Of a stretch of 64,000 nt of DNA, positions 19,810 through 27,024 are shown piece by piece. The notes below the pieces were generated by a model, which made no database searches, was not told where the DNA came from, and worked only from the letters and a program-made list of their open reading frames with translations. A program made the position numbers and the translations under genes. Numbering within the stretch: the stretch's first letter is position 1; the number at the start of each line of letters is the position of its first letter. The DNA comes from Terriglobia bacterium (GTDB lineage: Bacteria > Acidobacteriota > Terriglobia > Terriglobales > Acidobacteriaceae). The stretch is taken from positions 62,001 through 126,000 of the forward strand of contig JAIQGK010000003.1 of assembly GCA_020072645.1 (NCBI GenBank), in the 5' to 3' direction.

Positions 19810-19982
19810 AAAACTGTCCCCGCCGCATCCAGGAATGGCAGGTAAGGCGGGTGTTACCAGAGTGTTTGCCCCTGCGTGCCTAAGCAAGATGACGTCTAAG
19901 GTGCAGATCTGCCCCGCACGGCTTGCGCCGATGATTGTGGATGAAATAACCTAAAAGCAGCGGTTCACAACGAGGGAGGCTT

Positions 19983-20975
19983 ATGCGGATTCTGGTAGCG
20001 GGCGGCGCGGGATATGTTGGTTCAGCACTCATCCCCAAGCTGCTGGAGCGTGGCTATGACGTCGATGTAGTTGACCTCTTTTGGTTTGGAAATTCGCTTC
20101 CACCGGAAGTCCGCATCATTAATCGCGACCTGTTCGATCTTCAGATCGGCGATCTGAAGAACTACGAGCAGGTGATATTCCTTGCCGGCCTTTCCAATGA
20201 TCCCATGGCCGAATTTTCACCCAGCAAGAATTTCATTTTTAACGCGGCCGCCCCGGCTTATCTCTGCTACATCGCCAAGCAGGCCAAGGTGAGGCGCTAT
20301 ATTTATGCCAGTTCCTGCTCTGTATATGGCTACACGGAAAACGAATTGTTCGATGAAGACCGCCCCGTGTCTTCGTCATATCCTTATGGAATTTCCAAGC
20401 TTCAGGGCGAGCAGGCGGTCATGCAGCTCATCGACAATGATTTCTCCGTAATCGCGCTGCGCAAGGGTACGGTCTCCGGTTACAGCCCGCGCATGAGGTT
20501 CGATCTCATTATCAACACGATGTTCAAGTGTGCGATGAAGGATGGCGTCATTCGGGTGAACAATCCTGCAACCTGGCGCCCGATCTTGAGTATTGAGGAT
20601 GCGGCCATGGCATACATTCGCGCCATTGAAGCGAACCAATCTCTTTCAGGGATTTTCAATATTGCGTCAGGAAACCATACCGTGGGAGAAGTGGCCGATC
20701 TGGTAAAAGGCACCATTCATGAAGAGACCGGAAGCAGCCCGACACTGGATATCAAGCATATTCAGGACATCCGTAATTACAAAGTAGCGATTGAGCGGGC
20801 CAAAAACATCCTCAGTTTCCATCCTCATCACAGCGTCAAGACCATTGTTCGCAACTTGATAGAAAACATGTCAAAGTGCAAAGACTGGGACAACCCCAAC
20901 TATTACAACATTCAGGTATTCAAGGGACTCGATGACAAGGCAAAGCTGATGAGCAGCGTAGGGGCCACGCAATGA
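19983..20975 (+). CDS. NAD-dependent sugar-nucleotide epimerase/dehydratase (extended SDR)
   Basis: This 330-residue extended SDR has GGAGYVG at residues 7-13, SSCSVYG near 110-116 and the catalytic Y135-x3-K139 pair (YGISK). It probably epimerises or dehydrates a nucleotide sugar; the exact substrate is not readable. A strong GAGGGAGG ribosome-binding site precedes the ATG. Its stop overlaps the RfbD-like gene by ATGA (20972-20975), so the two enzymes likely act in one pathway. Confidence 0.83.
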   Translation: MRILVAGGAGYVGSALIPKLLERGYDVDVVDLFWFGNSLPPEVRIINRDLFDLQIGDLKNYEQVIFLAGLSNDPMAEFSPSKNFIFNAAAPAYLCYIAKQAKVRRYIYASSCSVYGYTENELFDEDRPVSSSYPYGISKLQGEQAVMQLIDNDFSVIALRKGTVSGYSPRMRFDLIINTMFKCAMKDGVIRVNNPATWRPILSIEDAAMAYIRAIEANQSLSGIFNIASGNHTVGEVADLVKGTIHEETGSSPTLDIKHIQDIRNYKVAIERAKNILSFHPHHSVKTIVRNLIENMSKCKDWDNPNYYNIQVFKGLDDKAKLMSSVGATQ

Positions 20976-21856
20976 AAGTTGCAGTAATCGGCGGGAACGG
21001 CCAACTGGGCCGGGATGCAGGTTCAGCTTTCGCCGATGAAGGCAACGAGGTCACGAGCCTTACACATCAGGAGATAGAAGTTTCCTCGCTGGCATCAGTC
21101 CGTGAGTCGCTCAGCGCGTTGCGGCCTGATCTGGTGGTAAACACCTCGGCGTTTCATCATGTGGAGAAATGCGAGGCCGATCCGGCGCATGCATTTGCCA
21201 TCAATGGTATTGGGGCGCGCAATCTGGCCCAGGTCACCCAGGAGATGGATGCGACGCTGATGCACATCAGCACAGATTACGTGTTCGACGGGCGCAAGAA
21301 TGCTCCGTATACGGAAGCCGATGAGCCAGGTCCGCTGAACGTATATGGCAATACCAAACTCTCCGGCGAATTATTTGTGCGTTCCACCAACCCGCGCCAT
21401 TTTGTAGTGCGAACGTCCGCGATTTACGGCGAAAATCCTTGCCGCGCCAAGGGCGGATTGAATTTTGTAGAACTGATGCTGAAGCTCTCTAAGGAACGCG
21501 ACGAACTCAGGGTGGTGGACGATGAATTTGTCACGCCCACGCCCACCGTGCAGATCGCACAGCAACTAGTGCGGCTGAGCCGTTCCTCAGATTACGGGCT
21601 GTATCACGCTACTGCTGAAGGCAGTTGTTCGTGGTTTGAATTTGCCGCAGCCATTTTCGCCCTGACGAAGACCAACATTCGTCTGGAACCGGCCCGGCCC
21701 GGAGAATTCCCCGTAAAGGTGGCGCGGCCAAAGTATTCTGTCCTTGAGAACAAGGCGTTGAAGAGCAAATCCCTGAACGTTTTCACTCACTGGAAAGAGG
21801 GTCTGGAAAATTATTTGGCTCGTCGGGCGCAAGCCGCGAGCCTGATTTCCGCCTGA
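20972..21856 (+). CDS. dTDP-4-dehydrorhamnose reductase-like protein
   Basis: The 294-residue protein matches RfbD/RmlD: GGNGQLG at residues 7-13, STDYVFDG at about 100-107, and the active-site pair Y125 and K129 (YGNTK). RmlD reduces dTDP-4-keto-L-rhamnose to dTDP-L-rhamnose. RmlA, RmlB and RmlC are not in this window, so the true substrate may be another 4-ketosugar made by the coupled upstream SDR. It is the last plus-strand gene of the main biosynthetic run. Confidence 0.85.
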   Translation: MKVAVIGGNGQLGRDAGSAFADEGNEVTSLTHQEIEVSSLASVRESLSALRPDLVVNTSAFHHVEKCEADPAHAFAINGIGARNLAQVTQEMDATLMHISTDYVFDGRKNAPYTEADEPGPLNVYGNTKLSGELFVRSTNPRHFVVRTSAIYGENPCRAKGGLNFVELMLKLSKERDELRVVDDEFVTPTPTVQIAQQLVRLSRSSDYGLYHATAEGSCSWFEFAAAIFALTKTNIRLEPARPGEFPVKVARPKYSVLENKALKSKSLNVFTHWKEGLENYLARRAQAASLISA

Positions 21857-21874
21857 AGCACAGCGATCTTAGTG

Positions 21875-22978
21875 TTAAGCCAGCGAGCGGTACACACCCA
21901 GTGCTTTTTCGGCCAGATTACCAGCAGTGAACTGCTTACTTCTTTCCAAACCGCGCGCGGCTAAATCTTTCTGCAGGGCAGGATCGCCAAGGACTTTGCC
22001 GAGCGCAGCCGTTATTGAATCCGTGTCGCTCGGATCGATGAGGAGCGCGCCATCGCCAGCGACCTCCTCCAAGGAAGACCCGAAGGAAGTGATTGTGGGA
22101 ACGCCACTGGCCATGCTTTCCACCACAGGCAATCCAAAGCCCTCAAAGAATGAGGGGAAAACAAAAACTTCAGCGCCGTTATAAAAGAGTGGCAGGTCCT
22201 CAAATGGGACAAATCCGGGAAAGATAACGCAATCCTCGAGCCCAAGCTCCTTGATCTTGTCCAAGAGTTGTCCGGATTGCCAGTCCCTTTTTCCGACCAT
22301 CACCAGTCTTGCGTCCAAACCCTGCTTGCGCAAGCGCGCGTAGGCTTCCACCAGACGCGGTAGATTTTTTCGCGCCTGAATCCTCCCCACGTACAAGATA
22401 AAAGGAAAAGTAAGGCCATATCTCCGGGCCAAATGCTCCTGGCTTTGCGCTTTATCTCTGGGATGGAAGTCTGGTGATGCGGCCAGGTGCGCCACGGTGA
22501 TCTTTTCGCGCGGAATATCAAAGCGCCGGGCAATATCAGCTCCCGAAAACTCCGAGATTGTCATGATATGGCTGGCGCGTTTTGCCGACCATCGCACCAG
22601 CGTCTTCATCCGAAACGCTTCCACTGGATGAAAGAACTCTGGAAAATGCTCGTGCGCCAGATCGTGGATCGCCAGAACAGTCTTCATTTTAATGAATGGG
22701 GGCAGCACATACTGGGCGTGGAAAACATCCGGCTTTGTTTGAGCAAGCAGGCGCGGGAGAACGGCACAAATCCTTACGATTGGGTTTTTAGAAATGGGAG
22801 TAAAGTGAAACGCTCCGCCCGCAGAATCTACGGCGCTTAACGCGGACGGATTGGTATAAAAAAGTTCATACTGATTCTCTTCGGGGGACTGCGCAAGCCC
22901 GCGGAGAAGCTGGCGGCAATATGTTTCATTGCCTCCGGATTGAGTGCCTAAGCTGTGTACGTCAATGGCAATTTTCAT
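21875..22978 (-). CDS. GT4-family glycosyltransferase
   Basis: This is a 367-residue glycosyltransferase starting MKIAIDVHSLGTQSGGNET, the usual N-terminus of mannosyltransferase-like GT4 proteins. The donor domain holds YVGRIQARKN and the E-x7-E signature FEGFGLPVVESMASGVP. An upstream in-frame ATG at 23011 would add 11 residues with no family match, so ATG 22978 is preferred. It is convergent with the RfbD-like gene and divergent from the methyltransferase gene at 23041, leaving little room for two promoters. Confidence 0.87.
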   Translation of the reverse strand: MKIAIDVHSLGTQSGGNETYCRQLLRGLAQSPEENQYELFYTNPSALSAVDSAGGAFHFTPISKNPIVRICAVLPRLLAQTKPDVFHAQYVLPPFIKMKTVLAIHDLAHEHFPEFFHPVEAFRMKTLVRWSAKRASHIMTISEFSGADIARRFDIPREKITVAHLAASPDFHPRDKAQSQEHLARRYGLTFPFILYVGRIQARKNLPRLVEAYARLRKQGLDARLVMVGKRDWQSGQLLDKIKELGLEDCVIFPGFVPFEDLPLFYNGAEVFVFPSFFEGFGLPVVESMASGVPTITSFGSSLEEVAGDGALLIDPSDTDSITAALGKVLGDPALQKDLAARGLERSKQFTAGNLAEKALGVYRSLA

Positions 22979-23040
22979 CAGGCAGAGAATGCTGGTGTGC
23001 TGCTGCTCCATCCTAAAGCGTTCTGGCGTAACGTGAAAGG

Positions 23041-23667
23041 CTGAAATTCTTTTACAATACCTATGCCCTCATAGACCCTATTGAATTTCAGAAACCTATC
23101 CGCAGATATTTCCAAAAGAAACGGTTCAAGAATTTCATCGCCGATTATGCATTGTGCAAAACAATTCTGGATGTTGGCGGAGGACGTAATACGTGGGAGG
23201 TCCTTGGGCGGTCGGCAGGCGTCACGATTCTGAATATTCTTCCTCCGGCAGATACAGGCGGCTTCAACTACGTCCAGGCATCTGCCTGTGACATACCTTT
23301 TCCCGACAAGTCTTTTGATCTGGCTTTTTCAAATTCGGCCATCGAGCATGTGGGGAGTGAAGGGAACCAGTTTAAATTTGCCAGCGAGATGATGCGCGTA
23401 GGCAAGCGGATCTACTGCCAAACACCCTCGCGTGTCTTTCCCATTGATCCACATCTCAGCGCGCCTTTTCTTCATTGGCTGCCAAGTTCCTGGTTGACGC
23501 CGAAATTCCTGCGTTACTTTACATTGAACGGCTGGTTATGGAGAAAGCCGTATCAATATGACGTGACGTGGATTTCCAAAAAGAAGCTGCAAAAGATGTT
23601 TCCCAGGTGCAAAATCACAACCGAGCGGTTTCTGCTGATGCCAAAATCTTTTACTGTCACGAACTAA
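23041..23667 (+). CDS. SAM-dependent methyltransferase with no standard start codon
   Basis: The core has the SAM motif ILDVGGGRNTW, then the DIPFPDKSFDLAFSNSAIEHV block typical of class I methyltransferases. A TTG at 23152 would begin translation inside the domain. The frame is open and protein-like upstream to a stop at 23029-23031, encoding FFYNTYALIDPIEFQKPI and a basic helix, as in full-length relatives. No ATG, GTG or TTG lies in frame in that part. CTG 23041, just behind AAAGG, is the best guess; loss of the original start is the alternative. The target is probably a sugar or lipid in the polysaccharide pathway. Confidence 0.65.
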   Translation: MKFFYNTYALIDPIEFQKPIRRYFQKKRFKNFIADYALCKTILDVGGGRNTWEVLGRSAGVTILNILPPADTGGFNYVQASACDIPFPDKSFDLAFSNSAIEHVGSEGNQFKFASEMMRVGKRIYCQTPSRVFPIDPHLSAPFLHWLPSSWLTPKFLRYFTLNGWLWRKPYQYDVTWISKKKLQKMFPRCKITTERFLLMPKSFTVTN

Positions 23668-23691
23668 AATAGCAGCCGGGCGGCACAATTT

Positions 23692-24681
23692 TCATCCCAG
23701 AGCCGACAGCACTTTCTCCGAAACGTTGGCTCCGCAGATGACGACAGCCACTTTCTTTCTCTTATAGTGGTCAGCGTTCTTCAGGAAGGCTGCGACTGCA
23801 ACGGCGGCCGCGCCTTCAATGATCCATCCTTTCAAAGCGCGAACCTTACGCATGGCATCTAGAATCTCTGTTTCTGATACGAGGACAGAGGCGTCAATCA
23901 CGTGGGAGCAGATTTCCAGGGTCACGGAGACAGGCTCAAGACCGCCGGCCGTGCTTTCAGAAAGGGTAGGCCGTTCAGCAACGTCCAGGATACGCCCAGC
24001 CTTGATCGACTCATAAAGGACGGGAGAGTTTTCCGGCCAACAGCCGACAAGTTCTGTCTGGGGAGAAGCGCGTTTAATGTGAGCGCCGATTCCGCCAATG
24101 AGTCCGCCGCCACCCACGGCGACAAATATTGCGTCCAGCAGCGGCAGTTGGCGCAGCAAATCAACGGCAATGGTTCCCTGGCCGGCCATTACGTGAATAT
24201 CGTTATAAGGTGAAATGAATACCTTGCCTTGCTCGGACGCGGCGGCCCGCGCCGCCAACTCGGCTTCAAGCGGATCGTCTCCGCTACGCTTGATCCGGGC
24301 TCCATATTCCTCAATGCGCCGGGCTTTGGAAGGAGAAACATGGTTGGAGACATAGACCTCAGCGGTGATGCCGGCTGCTTTTGCAGCGGCGGCGACTCCC
24401 AATCCATGATTGCCATTAGAAGCGGCGATCACTCCCCGTACAGCTTCTGCGGGCGAGAGAGAAAGGATCTTGTTGCTGGCGCCGCGAAGCTTAAATGAGC
24501 CGGTCTTCTGCAGGTTCTCCAACTTGAAAAAGAGATCAGCGCCCTCGTCGGGAGATAAGCCCTCAATTTTCTCGACTGGAGTTTCGACCACGACCGGTCG
24601 AATTCTTTCAGCCGCATCTATGACCTGGGCTGCCAGTTTGGCGACGGCATCGGGCACTCTTGGCCGGGCACTATAACTCAT
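23692..24681 (-). CDS. threonine/serine dehydratase-like PLP enzyme
   Basis: This is a 329-residue fold-type II PLP enzyme. The PLP lysine is K64 in SFKLRGASNK, followed by the ASNGNHGLG substrate loop and the glycine-rich phosphate loop VGGGGLIGG. It lacks the C-terminal regulatory ACT-like domain of biosynthetic IlvA, so it resembles catabolic threonine dehydratases or serine racemases. The expected reaction is deamination of threonine to 2-oxobutanoate or serine to pyruvate. It lies downstream of the cytochrome c gene on the same strand, about 40 bases away. Confidence 0.85.
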   Translation of the reverse strand: MSYSARPRVPDAVAKLAAQVIDAAERIRPVVVETPVEKIEGLSPDEGADLFFKLENLQKTGSFKLRGASNKILSLSPAEAVRGVIAASNGNHGLGVAAAAKAAGITAEVYVSNHVSPSKARRIEEYGARIKRSGDDPLEAELAARAAASEQGKVFISPYNDIHVMAGQGTIAVDLLRQLPLLDAIFVAVGGGGLIGGIGAHIKRASPQTELVGCWPENSPVLYESIKAGRILDVAERPTLSESTAGGLEPVSVTLEICSHVIDASVLVSETEILDAMRKVRALKGWIIEGAAAVAVAAFLKNADHYKRKKVAVVICGANVSEKVLSALG

Positions 24682-24721
24682 GGCCTTATTGTGCCACGAG
24701 CCAGATACAAGAGCCTGGGAG

Positions 24722-25174
24722 CTACTTCTGGATCGACTTTAAATAATCAGTGATGTTTTGCAGGCGAACCTCGCCGTAATCGCGGTCTTCCTGTATCTGA
24801 TGGAAGATCGGTCCCCAAATAGGCATTTCCCGGGAGCCATGGCCCAGAATCAGTTCATCGCCGGTAATTATCTTGCGTACGCGGACAACCGGAAAGACGC
24901 CGCCGCTTCGCTGGGAGATCGTGGAGAGATCGGGCATTTTGGAGTTGAGCGCCGGCGCCACCGGGCCGTCACCTTTGCCTTCCACTCCGTGGCACGTCGC
25001 GCAATGAGCACGATAGATGTCGACCCCATTCAGTGACTGGATGAGGTGCCCGGGATTGTGCTGTTGCGTCTTTGCCTTCTCGTCCGGAGCTGTACTGGCC
25101 GCGGCAAATAGCCCTGCCAGCAGAACTGCTCCCTGCAAAACCATAACGTAAACACCAGCTTTTGATCGTTTCAT
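24722..25174 (-). CDS. mono-haem c-type cytochrome
   Basis: The 150-residue exported protein has an N-terminal hydrophobic signal and one haem-binding CATCH motif near residues 58-62, followed by GVEGKGDGP as in class I cytochromes c. A methionine near the EMPIWGP segment is the likely sixth haem ligand. It would work as a periplasmic electron carrier. AGGAG lies about 11 bases before the ATG. Two CRP-like operator sequences lie 95-170 bp upstream, suggesting control by oxygen, nitric oxide or redox state. Confidence 0.88.
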   Translation of the reverse strand: MKRSKAGVYVMVLQGAVLLAGLFAAASTAPDEKAKTQQHNPGHLIQSLNGVDIYRAHCATCHGVEGKGDGPVAPALNSKMPDLSTISQRSGGVFPVVRVRKIITGDELILGHGSREMPIWGPIFHQIQEDRDYGEVRLQNITDYLKSIQK

Positions 25175-25268
25175 TTTGACTTCGGCTCCTGGTTCTCTTG
25201 AGTTCTCGGGCTGGTCGCAGACAACATCGACGGCAAAGCAATCGTACCGCCCAAAGTATCCGGGGAAA

Positions 25269-25284
25269 CGTGATGGATATCACA
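25269..25284. promoter_or_regulatory. CRP/FNR-family-like operator
   Basis: The sequence reads CGTGA-TGGATA-TCACA and matches the CRP core TGTGA-N6-TCACA at 9 of 10 positions. It lies 95 bp upstream of the cytochrome c start. A second copy occurs 57 bp further, and a third lies upstream of the cytochrome c peroxidase gene. A perfect 10-bp palindrome (TCACGCGTGA, 25287-25296) follows directly. Confidence 0.55.
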
Positions 25285-25325
25285 CATCACGCGTGAGTTT
25301 GCAGGCTGTCCGCGGGCATGGAAAG

Positions 25326-25341
25326 CGTGACGGGCATCACA
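25326..25341. promoter_or_regulatory. CRP/FNR-family-like operator, second copy
   Basis: The sequence reads CGTGA-CGGGCA-TCACA with the same 9-of-10 match to the CRP core. It lies between the divergent cytochrome c and zinc-ribbon genes, 56 bp before the latter, so it could serve either promoter. Confidence 0.55.
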
Positions 25342-25396
25342 GCCTGGGGTTAAGGGACGGGTAGATGATTGAAAAAAGCTTAAGGAGTGAAGGAAC

Positions 25397-25633
25397 ATGG
25401 TTTCAGAGTGCGCTAACCCGAGCTGCCGAAAGCCGTTCATTTATTACCGGCACGGCAAACTCTTTTCTGTCCCGCGCGCAATTGCCTCCGCGACGCGAGC
25501 CACAATAGAGCATTTTTGGCTGTGCCAGAGCTGTGCGGAGAGCATGGCTATTGAAGTCCGTCACGGCGGCAATCCGGCGTTAGTTTTGCGCCAGCCATCT
25601 GGAAAAATGTTGCAGCTTGAGTATGAGCTTTGA
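25397..25633 (+). CDS. small zinc-ribbon-like protein
   Basis: This 78-residue protein has a CANPSC motif at the N-terminus and an LCQSC motif near residue 48, a spacing compatible with a four-cysteine zinc site. No family can be named with confidence. The ATG has good AAGGAG and AAGGAA sites upstream, which supports it as real. It is divergent from the cytochrome c gene, with CRP-like sites between them. Confidence 0.65.
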   Translation: MVSECANPSCRKPFIYYRHGKLFSVPRAIASATRATIEHFWLCQSCAESMAIEVRHGGNPALVLRQPSGKMLQLEYEL

Positions 25634-25757
25634 AATAGATAATCCGGCAGCTCAGTTATGGTTCAGACCAGCGCAAATAATGGATCAGGCCGGCTGTTCG
25701 TAAATTATTTCAAAATGCAGCGAGATCAAATCTCTCTGTGAAGGCATCCAATAGGAC

Positions 25758-26006
25758 ATGGTGAAGCGTGTAGCATTTAACGCGGCTGGTTGGGCCCTGC
25801 TGATGCTGGGGGGCGCAGGCCTGGTCCTGCCGGTGCTTCCGGGCGTGGTGCTCCTGATAGTTGGATTGTCATTTCTTTCATTGGAATATAAGTGGGCACG
25901 TCGCTGGATGGGCCCGTTGCTCCGCCGCTTTCCCGCCGCTGAAAAGAGACTCCAGGTGTTTCTTGCCCGCCATCAGAAGGCTGTCTCCGCAAATATATCC
26001 GCATAA
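25758..26006 (+). CDS. small membrane protein of PGPGW type
   Basis: The 82-residue protein has two hydrophobic segments joined by a VLPVLPGVVLL turn and followed by a basic LEYKWARRW segment, the pattern of the PGPGW (TIGR02611-like) transmembrane family of unknown function. The C-terminal third is basic and probably cytosolic. The start is ATG 25758 with a weak AGGA nearby. Confidence 0.65.
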   Translation: MVKRVAFNAAGWALLMLGGAGLVLPVLPGVVLLIVGLSFLSLEYKWARRWMGPLLRRFPAAEKRLQVFLARHQKAVSANISA

Positions 26007-26091
26007 GATCTTGGTAACTCATTCCTGCCTGCTTTATTCGATCTGCTTTTCTTGAGAAGTTCTGGTGGGCTTTGATGCGTGTTGAATCGCG

Positions 26092-27024
26092 CTACTTGTG
26101 GGAATTTTGCTTGTGCCGCGGCGGGTGCTTGTCCAGACGTTCCTCAGCCGGAGCGGTCAGCAGTTCTTTCATGGCTTCCTGGAGCGTCAGGTCGGCAGAG
26201 ACCGGCTGAAATCGCGAATTGGTCTCCTTCCGCTGAAACTTGAATGAATTGAACAGAAACATTTTCCCCTTCAGGTTGACATCCAGCTTGGTAATGCGCC
26301 ACTTCCCCGGAGCCAGTTGGGTTTGGGCGATCTCATAGATCCCGCCCTTGTTGAGGTGTCCGACGATGCCCCAGCCAAAGCTAACGTCCTTAACCAGAAT
26401 GCCCTCGATTCGGACGATTCGCTCCTGCGCGGGTTCAATCCAGACCGAGCCTTCCATGCCGCGGTACATTTGCGTTTCGCGATCTTTTGGGGAAAAATCC
26501 GGATCGGGACGGAAATTGAAGCGGAGCAGGCCCTTCTCCACGCCTGCATAGTCAAAGAAGAACGCTTTCGGAAAGGCCCGTACGATCCTGATGCGGCGCT
26601 GCGTTTCGCTTTTCTGGTCTTTCAACTCATTCTTAATCGCGTCCCGGTCGGACAAAAGTTTTTCCAGCCGGTGCTGCTGCCTGGCCTGCTGCTCTGGCGA
26701 GAGCGGCTCGCCGTTGAACAGCACGATTCGGTCTGCGCGACCTTCGGCGGTTTCAATGACTGAGCGTGTTTCGGAGCCCCAATTCCAGTCCAGCCGCTCC
26801 TGGTAGCGATACGGTTTGGGATTTTCAAGCTCAGCTCGCTCGTGTTCTGAGGCGCGTGCGATGAGCGCAAGTTGCTCCTCAGATGCGGGATGGGGTGATT
26901 TTTGCGCCAGAGCTGTACCCGGCAAAAGCCCGAAGCACAGCAGTAGGTACAGGGCAGACTTTATCCTGGCGATCTTGAAGCTTTGCGGATAATTGCTGAT
27001 CGCGCTTTCAGCGGGTCGCGACAT
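26092..27024 (-). CDS. periplasmic protein of unknown function in the RND operon
   Basis: This 310-residue protein has a signal peptide (hydrophobic segment near residues 23-40, cleavage near TALAQ). A heptad-rich segment follows (SPEQQARQQHRLEKLL region, probable coiled coil). The central part alternates strands in the style of LolA/LolB-like or outer-membrane-sorting proteins (GMEGSVWIEPAQERIVRIEG). No enzyme motif is seen. Its start overlaps the stop of the outer-membrane efflux gene by one base (TAATG), so it is the fourth gene of the efflux operon. A lipoprotein-sorting-like or envelope role is a guess from fold style. Confidence 0.6.
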   Translation of the reverse strand: MSRPAESAISNYPQSFKIARIKSALYLLLCFGLLPGTALAQKSPHPASEEQLALIARASEHERAELENPKPYRYQERLDWNWGSETRSVIETAEGRADRIVLFNGEPLSPEQQARQQHRLEKLLSDRDAIKNELKDQKSETQRRIRIVRAFPKAFFFDYAGVEKGLLRFNFRPDPDFSPKDRETQMYRGMEGSVWIEPAQERIVRIEGILVKDVSFGWGIVGHLNKGGIYEIAQTQLAPGKWRITKLDVNLKGKMFLFNSFKFQRKETNSRFQPVSADLTLQEAMKELLTAPAEERLDKHPPRHKQNSHK

